Source: Nemopilema nomurai (lineage: Eukaryota; Cnidaria; Scyphozoa; Rhizostomeae; Rhizostomatidae). Taken from it: a stretch of 64,000 nt of DNA. Positions 46,801 to 57,779 of the stretch are shown here, piece by piece (the first letter of the stretch is position 1; the number at the start of each line of letters is the position of its first letter). The stretch lies in NCBI GenBank assembly GCA_003864495.1, contig ML133365.1, positions 3,851,856 to 3,915,855 on the forward strand, written 5' to 3'. The translations under genes were made by a program, and so were the position numbers. Below the pieces are notes generated by a model. That model was not told where the DNA came from. It was given only the letters and a program-made list of their open reading frames with translations, and ran no database searches.

Positions 46801-48581
46801 TTTGAGTTCACTTACCTATGAAGGCTTTGATTTCACTCACCTACGAAGGCTTTGAGTTCACTTACCTACGAAGGCTTTGAGTTCACTTACCTACGAAGGC
46901 TTTGAATTCATCTACGAAGGCTTTGAGTTCACTTACCTACGAAGGCTTTGAGTTCACCTACGAAGGCTTTGAGTTCACTCACCTACGAAGGCTTTGAGTT
47001 CACTCACCTACAAGGCTTTGAGTTCACTTACCTACGAAGGCTTTGAGTTCACTCACCTACGAAGGATTTGAGTTCACTTACGTACGAAGGCTTTGAGTTC
47101 ACTCACCTACAAAGGCTTTGAGTTCACTTACCTACGAAGGCTTTGAGTTCACCTACGAAGGCTTTGAGTTCACTTACCAACAAAGGCTTTGAGTTCATCT
47201 ACGAAGGCTTTGAGTTCACTTACCTACGAAGGCTTTGAGTTCATCTACGAAGGCTTTGAGTTCACTCACCTACGAAGGCTTTGAGTTCATCTACGAAGGC
47301 TTTGAGTTCACTTACCTACGAAGGCTTTGAGTTCACTACGAAGGCTTTGAGTTCACTTACCTACGAAGGCTTTGAGTTCACCTACGAAGGCTTTGAGTTC
47401 ACTCACCTACGAAGGGGGTTCATCTACGAAGGCTTTGAGTTCACTTACCTACGAAGGCTTTGAGTTCATCTACGAAGGCTTTGAGTTCACTTACCTACGA
47501 AGGCTTTGAGTTCACCTACGAAGGCTTTGAGTTCACTCACCTACGAAGGCTTTGAGTTCACTCACCTACAAAGGCTTTGAGTTCACTTACCTACGAAGGC
47601 TTTGAGTTCACTCACCTACGAAGGATTTGAGTTCACTTACGTACGAAGGCTTTGAGTTCACTCACCTACAAAGGCTTTGAGTTCACTTACCTACGAAGGC
47701 TTTGAGTTCACCTACGAAGGCTTTGAGTTCACTTACCAACAAAGGCTTTGAGTTCATCTACGAAGGCTTTGAGTTCACTTACCTACGAAGGCTTTGAGTT
47801 CATCTACGAAGGCTTTGAGTTCACTCACCTACGAAGGCTTTGAGTTCATCTACGAAGGCTTTGAGTTCACTTACCTACGAAGGCTTTGAGTTCATCTACG
47901 AAGGCTTTGAGTTCACTTACCTACGAAGGCTTTGAGTTCACCTACGAAGGCTTTGAGTTCACTCACCTACGAAGGCTTTGGGTTCATCTACGAAGGCTTT
48001 GAGTTCACTTACCTACGAAGGCTTTGAGTTCACCTACGAAGGTTTGAGTTCACTACGGAGGCTTTGAGTTCACTCACCTACGAAGGCTTTGAGTTCACTT
48101 ACCTATGAAGGCTTTGAGTTCACTCACCTACGAAGGCTTTGAGTTCACTAACCTACGAAGGCTTTGAGTTCACTTACCTATGAAGGCTTTGAGTTCACTC
48201 ACCTACGAAGGCTTTGAGTTCACTCACCTACAAAGGCTTTGAGTTCACTTACCTACGAAGGCTTTGAGTTCACTCACCTACGAAGGCTTTGAGTTCACTT
48301 ACCTATGAAGGCTTTGATTTCACTCACCTACGAAGGCTTTGAGTTCACTCACCTACGAAGGCTTTGAGTTCACTTACCTACGAAGGCTTTGATTTCACTC
48401 ACCTACGAAGGCTTTGAGTTCACTCACCTACGAAGGCTTTGAGTTCACTCACCTACGAAGGCTTTGAGTTCACTCATCTACGAAGGCTTTGAGTTCACTC
48501 ACCTACGAAGGCTTTGAGTTCACTCACCTACGAAGGCTTTGAGTTCCCCTACGAAGACTTTGAGTTCACCTACGAAGGCTT
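43876..48581. repeat. 4.7-kb minisatellite of 21- and 25-bp units (CTACGAAGGCTTTGAGTTCA)
   Basis: Roughly 200 units follow one another. The core is CTACGAAGGCTTTGAGTTCA, joined either directly (21 bp) or with an extra CTCAC/CTTAC spacer (25 bp). The 25-bp unit is not a multiple of three, so reading frames break constantly and the short frames are not genes. Rare variants mark higher-order duplications: the variant cttacgtacgaagg occurs near 44936, 46025, 47077 and 47636, and cactaacc near 46538 and 48147. The last pair is about 1609 bp apart, matching the 46025/47636 pair. Confidence 0.95.
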
Positions 48582-49835
48582 GTTTGTCTGCAACCGGTCT
48601 GTTTGATTATCTGCAAAGGTCTGAAATGAGTATCTTAACAAGGGTAGCTGGTTTAAATTCCAAAGGCGGAGGAACTTAGTCATTTACGTGGACTTAACCG
48701 CGGGATTATGTTCCGAAACCCTAACTCTTAGCGGTAGTAGCTTTCAACCTAAGCGGTATAAACTTTCCAGCAAATCCATTTTAGAGGAAGCCCAATTGGA
48801 TGGCAACATTTCGGTGGCAAAATGCAAGTGGAATAAACTTCATTCATGAACTTGAAAACTAAGGTGGGCAACTTCGGAGGAAGTGGGGGGGGGGGTTTGT
48901 TAGGGTGGTGTAGGTCACTTGGAAGTGTGGCGTATTTCTGGGTGTCACTGACAGGCTGCAAAAATATGGCGTTCCAAATTTGGTATAATCATTAAATAGC
49001 TATCAATTTTGGAAAATCCTTCCGGTATGACGAATTGTGGGGAAAAATCTTCAAGATAATTCTTATGGGCGCTCCACTTGATCTGATTTCTAATAATTTG
49101 TTACATTTTCATGACATGTGAATTTGTGGCACGTAAAACTCATACATTCTAGGGTGAGACTGCCCATTTATTTTGGACTGATGTCAAGATGCTGTAGCAG
49201 ATATTTCCTAACAGAGTAAACTGTTCGGGCATTATCTACCTGCGTTCAAATTAATAATTAACTACATTTTGTTCTCTACGAGTCCGTCGCAGTCTAGAGG
49301 TCAATTTGTATTTTGTATAATGCAGGGAGAGTTAATAACTTATTTGATTTATGTGGTTAAAGAATCCTACTAGCAAAAATCCAGTTCACCAATCTTTAGT
49401 AAAAACTGGCAACCGAATCATATCAATTTTCACATCCTTTAGCCGTAGTAAATTTAAATACTCACAGTTAGTAAATTGCAAAATTCAGGACCCTTAATTT
49501 TGCAACGGGAACTTTGCCTTGAGTGAATTCCATCAATCTCTATGGTGAATTCACAGGGGCGCGTTGACGAAAAGCACTTTATCGGTGTCTCTTCGATAAA
49601 TTTAAATTAGCGCCACGAGAAAGCCCATCTCACACAAAGATTGCCACCAGATTCACTATCAGCACGGACGGTTGCAATTACACATCAACTCGTATTTTAG
49701 ATTCCAATTTTCTCTGGATCTAATGTCGCAGTATGATGGCGAAACTTTGTGAATACGCAGTGTATTATTGCAGTTTCTTGCTGTCAACACACTTATTCAA
49801 TATCACAGTCAGCGGCTCTTTATTTCTTGTCATTT
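48582..49835. other. Intergenic, no gene recognised
   Basis: A short G homopolymer lies near 48885-48895. No frame with a recognisable domain is present. Confidence 0.45.
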
Positions 49836-52800
49836 TAGTCAGGGCGCTACGGGGATTCACACTGGAAATTTTTGCGGGCAATTTAATTTTTGGTTTAAAA
49901 CATACCTTATACCTTGCACATGATAATTTTACCGGTTGGACACCACCAAACTGCTTCAGTGGGTCATCCAATCAAAGTTTTGTCAACGCTTTTTTAGGCC
50001 TATTTTCTTCCGAGGGCGCCATTTTGTTTTATATGTCAGACTTCTCGAGCAGGTTCTGACAAGTCTCATAGGCGCTCTTATTTCCAAGAAAAACGCTAAT
50101 TAGTGATTTTCTGATATAAATGCAGAATAGTTGCCTTCAAGGAAAATTTTGGGGATTGAATCTGTTGAAAGGGGGAGGGGGCTAGTGCACGAGTTCCCGA
50201 GAGATATGACATGTATCAATGTTCTCAGCTGATGTTACTTCCGTATTTCCAATGTCCTGAAAGCTTCTTTTAATGGGAAATAGGGGTAGGAAATCTAGAA
50301 AACTTGATCATAAAGGCACGAGGGAAAAAGAAGGTTTACAAAAAAGGGTTTTACTGAAGACTTGGAGTAGGGTATAATTATTTTCCCTATTTTTAATACG
50401 AAAATTGTAATAATTCTGTTGGTGCATTTAACACAATTTAACAAACCCTAAATATCTTTGGCATATCATAATGAAGTTTATGTTTTTTCAAAAATACTTT
50501 GCTCGTATATACCAGATGCTCCGGTGGAACGGAAAGTGGGGGGTGGGGGCAAATTGAAGACTTGCGGGTTTTGCAAAAGGATCATTCCATTTTAAGAGAA
50601 ATGTAAAATTATCCACGTGAAGTACATGCTTACAAATATAGACAGATATCAGGCTAGGTCTCACAGTTGACAGGCCTGTTGGCTTATGTCGTTAGCTTAC
50701 GCCAGGGCCGCATGAATTTCAAATTGCTCCTAACGCCTCCAAAACGAAGAAGAAAAGACCACGATTCGAAAGAAAGTACAGATTGGAATGAAAAAAAGAA
50801 GAAGAGGAAAGATCCTGTTTAATTCATGTTCACCTTAATGAAAAGGAAACAAAGATTCGCAGTCTTACAGATAAGTTGTGGGACAAAGTCGAATAGGCAA
50901 TGTAAGTTTTTCTTTCCTCCCAGTTTTCTTATTAATGAGAAATAGAGTGAAATATGTGAATGTAAAATGTTGGCAAAGAAATTAATCTTCTTGGAAATAG
51001 TTTGTGTAAATCTTAAACCCCTAACGAATAGCATTCTTGATGCGAATAGTTTTCTTGGTATCACGGGTGTGAACGTCACGTCCCCATCCTTATAGGCTAG
51101 ATGGGGTCATCCTACACGCTTTGCAGAAAAAGTCAACCATCGCAGTATCTTTGTTACAGTTGAAGAAAGGTGCTACTCCATTTTTGTTCAAGATAGCGAG
51201 GTGCAATCATCTGCAACCAAAGAGCTTTACTCGAAACAAGAAGAAGCAGACACAAAAGTCCTCCTCTGTTGCAAACATGCAGAAGTCACTGGACATCAAG
51301 ACGCCTATATTGTGACAGTTGACAGCGATATCGCCATGTACGCAATACATTTTTCAAGCCAATTGGAGATAAATGTGTACTTGCGAATTGATGTTAAAAG
51401 TTCCACTCGAATTTTGGATGCTAAAGCAATACGCGACAACCTTGGGGTATCCATTACAGCTGCATTGCCAGCACTGCATGCTTTCACCGGCAATATACAC
51501 AAGTGCTTTTCATGGCAAGAGGAAAGTGAATGCCCTGAAAGTTCTGAAGAAAGATGAAAGGTTTCAGCAAGCTTCCTCACACTTTGGAGACGAATTCGAA
51601 TTTGACTTCGATCTGTTTGAGATCATCCAAGAGTTTGGCTGCATCCTCTATGGACTTAGTTCCCTAACAAATGTGAATGAGGCAAGATGCAAAAAATTTT
51701 GCTCGTCGAAAGGAAAGATTCCTGAGCCTCAAATGCTTCCACCAACCAGTGACGAGCACCTTCAGCATTGCAAGCACGAGCATCTTCTACGTCACAGACA
51801 TAGTCAAGCTGGGCATAGTCAAGCTGGCGTTGGAGGAAAACCCTGAAGTTCCATCACCATATGGTTTTGGTTGGGAAGTCGATGCCGATGGTGCGCTGGA
51901 AATAGTATGGATGACGCAAAAGCTAGCATTAGATTTTATTCCAGATCTCGTTTCGTGCAGCTACAAGAAGAACAACTGCCGAACTGAACACTTGGTATGC
52001 GTTTCCAATGGACTCAAGTGCAAAGATATTTGAGGGTGCTCAAACTGTGACAATAAAAAAGAGGAGGATGATACTGATGAAGATGGCTTCGAAGAGGCAT
52101 CCGAAGACGATGAATGCGAAAATTTCGACGAATAATTTTATCGTATCATAAGTAAAAAAATGCTTGCAAGCAGACACTTCCTGACTTGCTGTCTGATAGG
52201 TTAACCCCGTTTTCGAAAATGAACCAAATCTACTTCTGACTAGAATTTCTGAAAGGCAGACAAGTCGATTCCGCAGGTAGGCTTTACAGTATATGTCGAA
52301 ATTATTTGCCTTTTAAATTGTAATATTTTTTAAACGGTGAAGAAGGCTCCTTACTCTCACAATTTTCTTAAAATGGAATGATCCTTTTGCAAAACCCGCA
52401 AGTCTTCAATTTGCCCCCACCCCCACTTTCCGTTCCACCGGAGCATCTGGTACATACGAGCAAAGTATTTTGAAAAAACATAAACTTCATTAATGATATG
52501 CCAAAGATATTTAGGGTTTGTTAAATTGTGTTAAATGCACCAAAAGAATTATTACAATTTTCGTATTAAAAATAGGGAAAATAATTATACCCTACTCCAA
52601 GTCTTCAGTAGAACCCTTTTTTGTAAACCTTCTTTTTCCCTCGTGCCTTTATGATCAAGTTTTCTAGATTTCCTACCCTATTTCCCATTAAAAGAAGCTT
52701 TCAGGACATTGGAAATACGGAAGTAACATCAGCTGAGAACATTGATACATGTCATATCTCTCGGGAACTCGTGCACTAGCCCCCTCCCCCTTTCAACAGA

Positions 52801-53135
52801 TTCAATCCCCAAAATTTTCCTTGAAGGCAACTATTCTGCATTTATATCAGAAAATCACTAAATAGCGTTTTTCTTGGAAATAAGAGCGCCTATGAGACTT
52901 GTCAGAACCTGCTCGAGAAGTCTGACATATAAAACAAAATGGCGCCCTCGGAAGAAAATAGGCCTAAAAAAGCGTTGACAAAACTTTGATTGGATGACCC
53001 ACTGAAGCAGTTTGGTGGTGTCCAACCGGTAAAATTATCATGTGCAAGGTATAAGGTACGTTTTAAACCAAAAATTAAATTGCCCGCAAAAATTTCCAGT
53101 GTACACCTAATTTTGACCCCGTAGCGCCCTGACTA
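49836..53135. mobile_element. Decayed DNA transposon with long (about 770 bp) terminal inverted repeats
   Basis: The left arm (49836-50603) and the right arm (52362-53135) are reverse complements over nearly their whole length. Both outer ends read TAGTCAGGGCGCTACGGGG inward. Between them lies 1.76 kb with the frameshifted coding remnant at 51121-52132. TTT flanks both ends, which is too short to prove a target duplication. The superfamily cannot be named from the sequence alone. The arms differ by small indels, for example about 11 bases just inside the left end. Confidence 0.8.
51121..52132 (+). pseudogene. Transposon-associated ORF remnant, frameshifted, family not recognised
   Basis: Three overlapping frames supply one protein. 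The first includes YSKQEEADTKVLLCCKHAE, DAYIVTVDSDIAM and ITAALPALHAFTGN. The second includes GKRKVNALKVLKKDERFQQ and GCILYGLSSLTNVNEAR. The third includes EVPSPYGFGWEVDADGALE and ends in a Cys-rich stretch, VSCSYKKNNC to LVCVSNGLKC. A TGA follows, then a highly acidic tail. Sequences of this type are common as multi-copy ORFs in cnidarian genomes, but I do not know their enzymatic class. At least two frameshifts and one stop make this copy inactive. The tail recurs at 53625-53797. Confidence 0.65.
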
Positions 53136-55299
53136 TTTCTTTTCTGCTTCTACCTGTTTCTTAGATCAATGGCAAGGGCCAGCCAAAAATTTTGTAACAG
53201 AAGGAATGTAGTTTCAGTTTTGTCATTCTCCATCATTCGATTTACTTGAAATTAATAGTATTATCAAGATGCTTTTATTGAAACGAAATAACTACGAGCA
53301 AAAGGTTAAGTCAGTTTATATGATTTTAAAGTCCAGATCTGTAAAAAAATGTTGACCTTCCCTCAAACCCGATATTATTGCTCTCAACCTTCCTACAATG
53401 CCCGCCAAAAGTAGTTGGAACACCGAGATTCTACTAGTAATAAATGCATATTTTCACTTCAATTCCCTATTTCAAGCAGACAGAACCCCCTCCCATCCCC
53501 CCCCCCCCCTTAAACAATGTTGTTAAGGTAGGTGAACATGTCGCTAAACATGGGTTACATAATCTGCGCTCCAACATACATTTGTTGTCATTTTCCAGTC
53601 GGAAACCAACATTGTATATGGGGGCTACAAGAAGAACAACTGCCGAACTGAACACTTGGTATGCGTTTCCAATGGACTCAAGTGCAAAGATATTTGAGGG
53701 TGCTCAAACTGTGACAATAAAAAAGAGGAGGATGATACTGATGAAGATGGCTTCGAAGAGGCATCCGAAGACGATGAATGCGAAAATTTCGACGAATAAT
53801 TTTATCGTATCATAAGTAAAAAAATGCTTGCAAGCAGACACTTCCTGACTTGCTGTCTGATAGGTTAACCCCGTTTTCGAAAATGAACCAAATCTACTTC
53901 TGACTAGACATTTCTGAAAGGCAGACAAGTCGATTCCGCAGGTAGGCTTTACAGTATATGTCGAAATTATTTGCCTTTTAAATTTGTAATATTTTTTAAA
54001 CGGTGAAGAAGGCTCCTTACTCTCACAATTTTCTTAAAATGGAATGATCCTTTTGCAAAACCCGCAAGTCTTCAATTTGCCCCCACCCCCCACTTTCCGT
54101 TCCACCGGAGCATCTGGTATATACGAGCAAAGTATTTTTGAGAAAACATAAACTTCATTATGATATGCCAAAGATATTTAGGGTTTGTTAAATTGTGTTA
54201 AATGCACCAAAAGAATTATTACAATTTTCGTATTAAAAATAGGGAAAATAATTATACCCTACTCCAAGTCTTCAGTAGAACCCTTTTTTGTAAACCTTCT
54301 TTTTCCCTCGTGCCTTTATGATCAAGTTTTCTAGATTTCCTACCCCTATTTCCCATTAAAAGAAGCTTTCAGGACATTGGAAATACGGAAGTAACATCAG
54401 CTGAGAACATTGATACATGTCATATCTCTCGGGAACTCGTGCACTAGCCCCCTCCCCCTTTCAACAGATTCAATCCCCAAAATTTTCCTTGAAGGCAACT
54501 ATTCTGCATTTATATCAGAAAATCACTAAATAGCGTTTTTCTTGGAAATAAGAGCGCCTATGAGACTTGTCAGAACCTGCTCGAGAAGTCTGACATATAA
54601 AACAAAATGGCGCCCTCGGAAGAAAATAGGCCTAAAAAAGCGTTGACAAAACTTTGATTGGATGACCCACTGAAGCAGTTTGGTGGTGTCCAACCGGTAA
54701 AATTATCATGTGCAAGGTATAAGGTACGTTTTAAACCAAAAATTAAATTGCCCGCAAAAATTTCCAGTGTACACCTAATTTTGACCCCGTAGCGCCCTGA
54801 CTATTTCTTTTCTGCTTCTACCTGTTTCTTAGATCAATGGCAAGGGCCAGCCAAAAATTTTGTAACAGAAGGAATGTAGTTTCAGTTTTGTCATTCTCCA
54901 TCATTCGATTTACTTGAAATTAATAGTATTATCAAGATGCTTTTATTGAAACGAAATAACTACGAGCAAAAGGTTAAGTCAGTTTATATGATTTTAAAGT
55001 CCAGATCTGTAAAAAAATGTTGACCTTCCCTCAAACCCGATATTATTGCTCTCAACCTTCCTACAATGCCCGCCAAAAGTAGTTGGAACACCGAGATTCT
55101 ACTAGTAATAAATGCATATTTTCACTTCAATTCCCTATTTCAAGCAGACAGAACCCCCTCCCATCCCCCCCCCCCCCCCCCCCCTTAAACAATGTTGTTA
55201 AGGTAGGTGAACATGTCGCTAAACATGGGTTACATAATCTGCGCTCCAACATACATTTGTTGTCATTTTCCAGTCGGAAACCAACATTGTATATGGGGG
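51961..55299 (+). repeat. Tandem segmental duplication, two copies of about 1.66-1.67 kb
   Basis: Copy 1 (51961-53624) is followed at once by copy 2 (53625-55299). Each holds the tail of the pseudogene, the right terminal inverted repeat of the transposon and about 490 bp of non-transposon flank ending tatatggggg. Small differences, such as a C run of about 12 versus about 19 near 53500 and 55165, account for most of the length difference. The low divergence suggests a recent duplication or an assembly artefact. Confidence 0.85.
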
Positions 55300-57779
55300 A
55301 GGGGAGACGTTTAGTAGGAAAGATGATTGGACTGTTCCAACACTTTTGGCGGGCATTGTATGTACTCACCAACCTCGTAACTTTCTATGGTATCCCTGTG
55401 GTCCACTGCCTGTGTTAGTTTGCGGAATAGTGTGCTTAATGTTATGAGATGCACTGGAATCTCCTTGCAGCCAAGCCCAAGAGTCCTATGCCAACCCAAA
55501 TCTGAGGTATTCAATTGCCTGTTCGTATAAAGTAAGGTAAGTGCATTTATTCTAGATTCAAGTCAAATTTAGTATGTCTAATTTCATAATTTCAATGGGT
55601 GTCTATGGACACAGTAACAGTAGTTCGTCTTGTGTAAACAATTAGCATCAGCAACCAACGCTAGGATTGTCACGATATTCGAAAATCGATCGGCCAGCTG
55701 CATGGATTATTTCCAAACTTGAGTCTAACAATGCAGCCAACGTTTTGCGATCTGCTTTTCCACGACTGCCTTGACCCTGTCATCTCAGCTAAGATCTTTT
55801 CTTGGAAAATCATAGGGTGGGCCTATTTGACTGGAGCACGCTGTACGCCTAAGAAGAACCAGGAAGGCGAATCTTGAAGGCTGCGCCCACTTATATTCAC
55901 AAAATCTTGCCAAAACCTTTCTTATTTTGAATTCTCAGTCCAGAAAAATTTTTGAGGCACCCAAAATTAATCGCCGATGACCGTAGAATGCAATTGCTAT
56001 TAGTAAACAAAAACTTTTCGATCCTATTGCTAAACAACATTGCCCGATTTTCAGAAATGCCACTCCAATGCATTTCCTTGCCAATCTCTGTTTTGAGCAC
56101 TCTACTTTTAGCTAAGGAAATTTCAAACTTTTCAGTGTTAGTGTAAGACATAGATTTGGGCACAATATTGTCCCACCCATCTGCTTAGTGCTATGATATT
56201 TTTAGTGCTATGATATTTTTAGTGCTATGATATTTTTAGTGCTATGATATTTTTAGTGCTATGATATTTTTAGTGCTATGATATACACTAAATTTTCGCG
56301 CACATTTGGTCTGAAGAATTCTACTTCATGCAAAGATCTCTAGACATTAAAGTTGACAGGGGTGAGAATTTCAAGGGGCAGAAGACTGAAACCTATCATT
56401 CTACTCAATTTCTGATAATTATATGGAGGAGATTTGATAAGTAATTAATACTTTAAAAGAATTCATTTAATCTTTTTGTTTGCCCGCAATGGGTCTACAT
56501 CCCTGGACAAAATTTTTGAGTCAAAATCTATTTGCAATATTGAATAGAGAGGGAGAGGGGGCTTAGTTATCTTCAAAGAAAGAGGAAATATCATTGTAAA
56601 GTTTTCAATTTTTTACTGATAGGAGCAGAGACTTTTCTTTTAAGCCCATGATCATATTTTTGATACAAGGGAACAGAAGAACTTGGATCTTTAAATGAAA
56701 AACTTAATTTTGAAATCTTTAAATGCCAGCCCAATTCTATTTTTTCTGTGTGTATTAACCCTACAACTCTAGTTTTATTATACACTAGTTTCAATTATGT
56801 TTCATCTTTTGCTAGGTAGTGACTAAGACTAAACAATTACTTAAGTTATTGTTTATTGTATTATCTAAGAAGATAAAGACTTCTCATGTCTAAAGAAGCT
56901 TTCATTGCAGGCCTATCAGTCCTATGGCCTAAAGCCACTATTTTTTGCCTTGCTTTTTATGTGAATGCCCAAAAAAAGCCCAGTAAAGAATAGATAGATG
57001 ATTTTTTTAAGAGTTGTTCATTATTTATATAGTCAGATATATTGGATATATTGAAATGTGTCTGGAAGGAATTTTTTATAATTTGTTTAAGGGAAAGAGG
57101 CCTTTCACAACCTAATAATTTCCCCAAAATTGTTCTAACCTGTGTAATGTTTATGTTTCTATAAACAAGCACTAAACGCAAGCAAGGTCCCAAAATCTAA
57201 TTTCCTTCTAATTATATCAAATACTCTATTTCTGGATGGCCTTGTGAGATTGATAATAGCATGAGTTTTTCAGGGCATGCCCAAAATATTTTGGTTAACT
57301 TCTTGAAGAGTAATTTCACAGCAAGCTTGACTTTTCCGGAAACTGTGTTCTGAAACAAATGCTATTCTGGACAAACTTTTTTCCCTTTTAACTTGAAAAA
57401 TAATTCCGATGACAATAACTTTAACATTTAGCTATTGTGTTATATTTAATTTGATGTAACTGAGAAATGTGCATAGCTTGCAAAGATTTATTTTTCAAGG
57501 GGTAAGATTTTAAAGTGCTTGTTGCTGGTTGGATCAGTATTGAAGTTGACAGAAAATCTGTCATTGTTTTTCTTGACTTTGACTTTTGAGCATACACCCT
57601 CTCTACGTTGTTAAGCCTGAAGCTTATCTAGTTCTATTTATATCTTGTGTTATAATACTTTTATCCCTCTTTTTCACATTCTGCTGAATATATAGTGTTA
57701 TTGAGCTAAATATTGAACTAAATGGGTTTAAAAAGTTTTTTATGTGGCGATTTCAATATTTTTCTTAAACAGCATCACA
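55300..57779. other. Intergenic, only a short tandem repeat recognised
   Basis: AT-rich sequence without recognisable coding. It contains the 17-bp array at 56186-56284 and the promoter side of the second CUB gene. Confidence 0.45.
56186..56284. repeat. 17-bp tandem repeat, about six units
   Basis: Units of tagtgctatgatatttt start at 56186, 56203, 56220, 56237, 56254 and 56271. The last is partial. The copies are identical by eye. Confidence 0.95.

Noticed and set aside
47281..47463. Frames with repeated YEGFEF peptides within 43.9-48.6 kb
   Set aside because: The 25-bp units break the frame repeatedly, so no long protein is possible and there is no start or splice context.
56186..56284. 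Regular repeats that superficially resemble a CRISPR array
   Set aside because: The units are contiguous without spacers, and the window is eukaryotic. The same applies to the arrays at 31069 and 62942.
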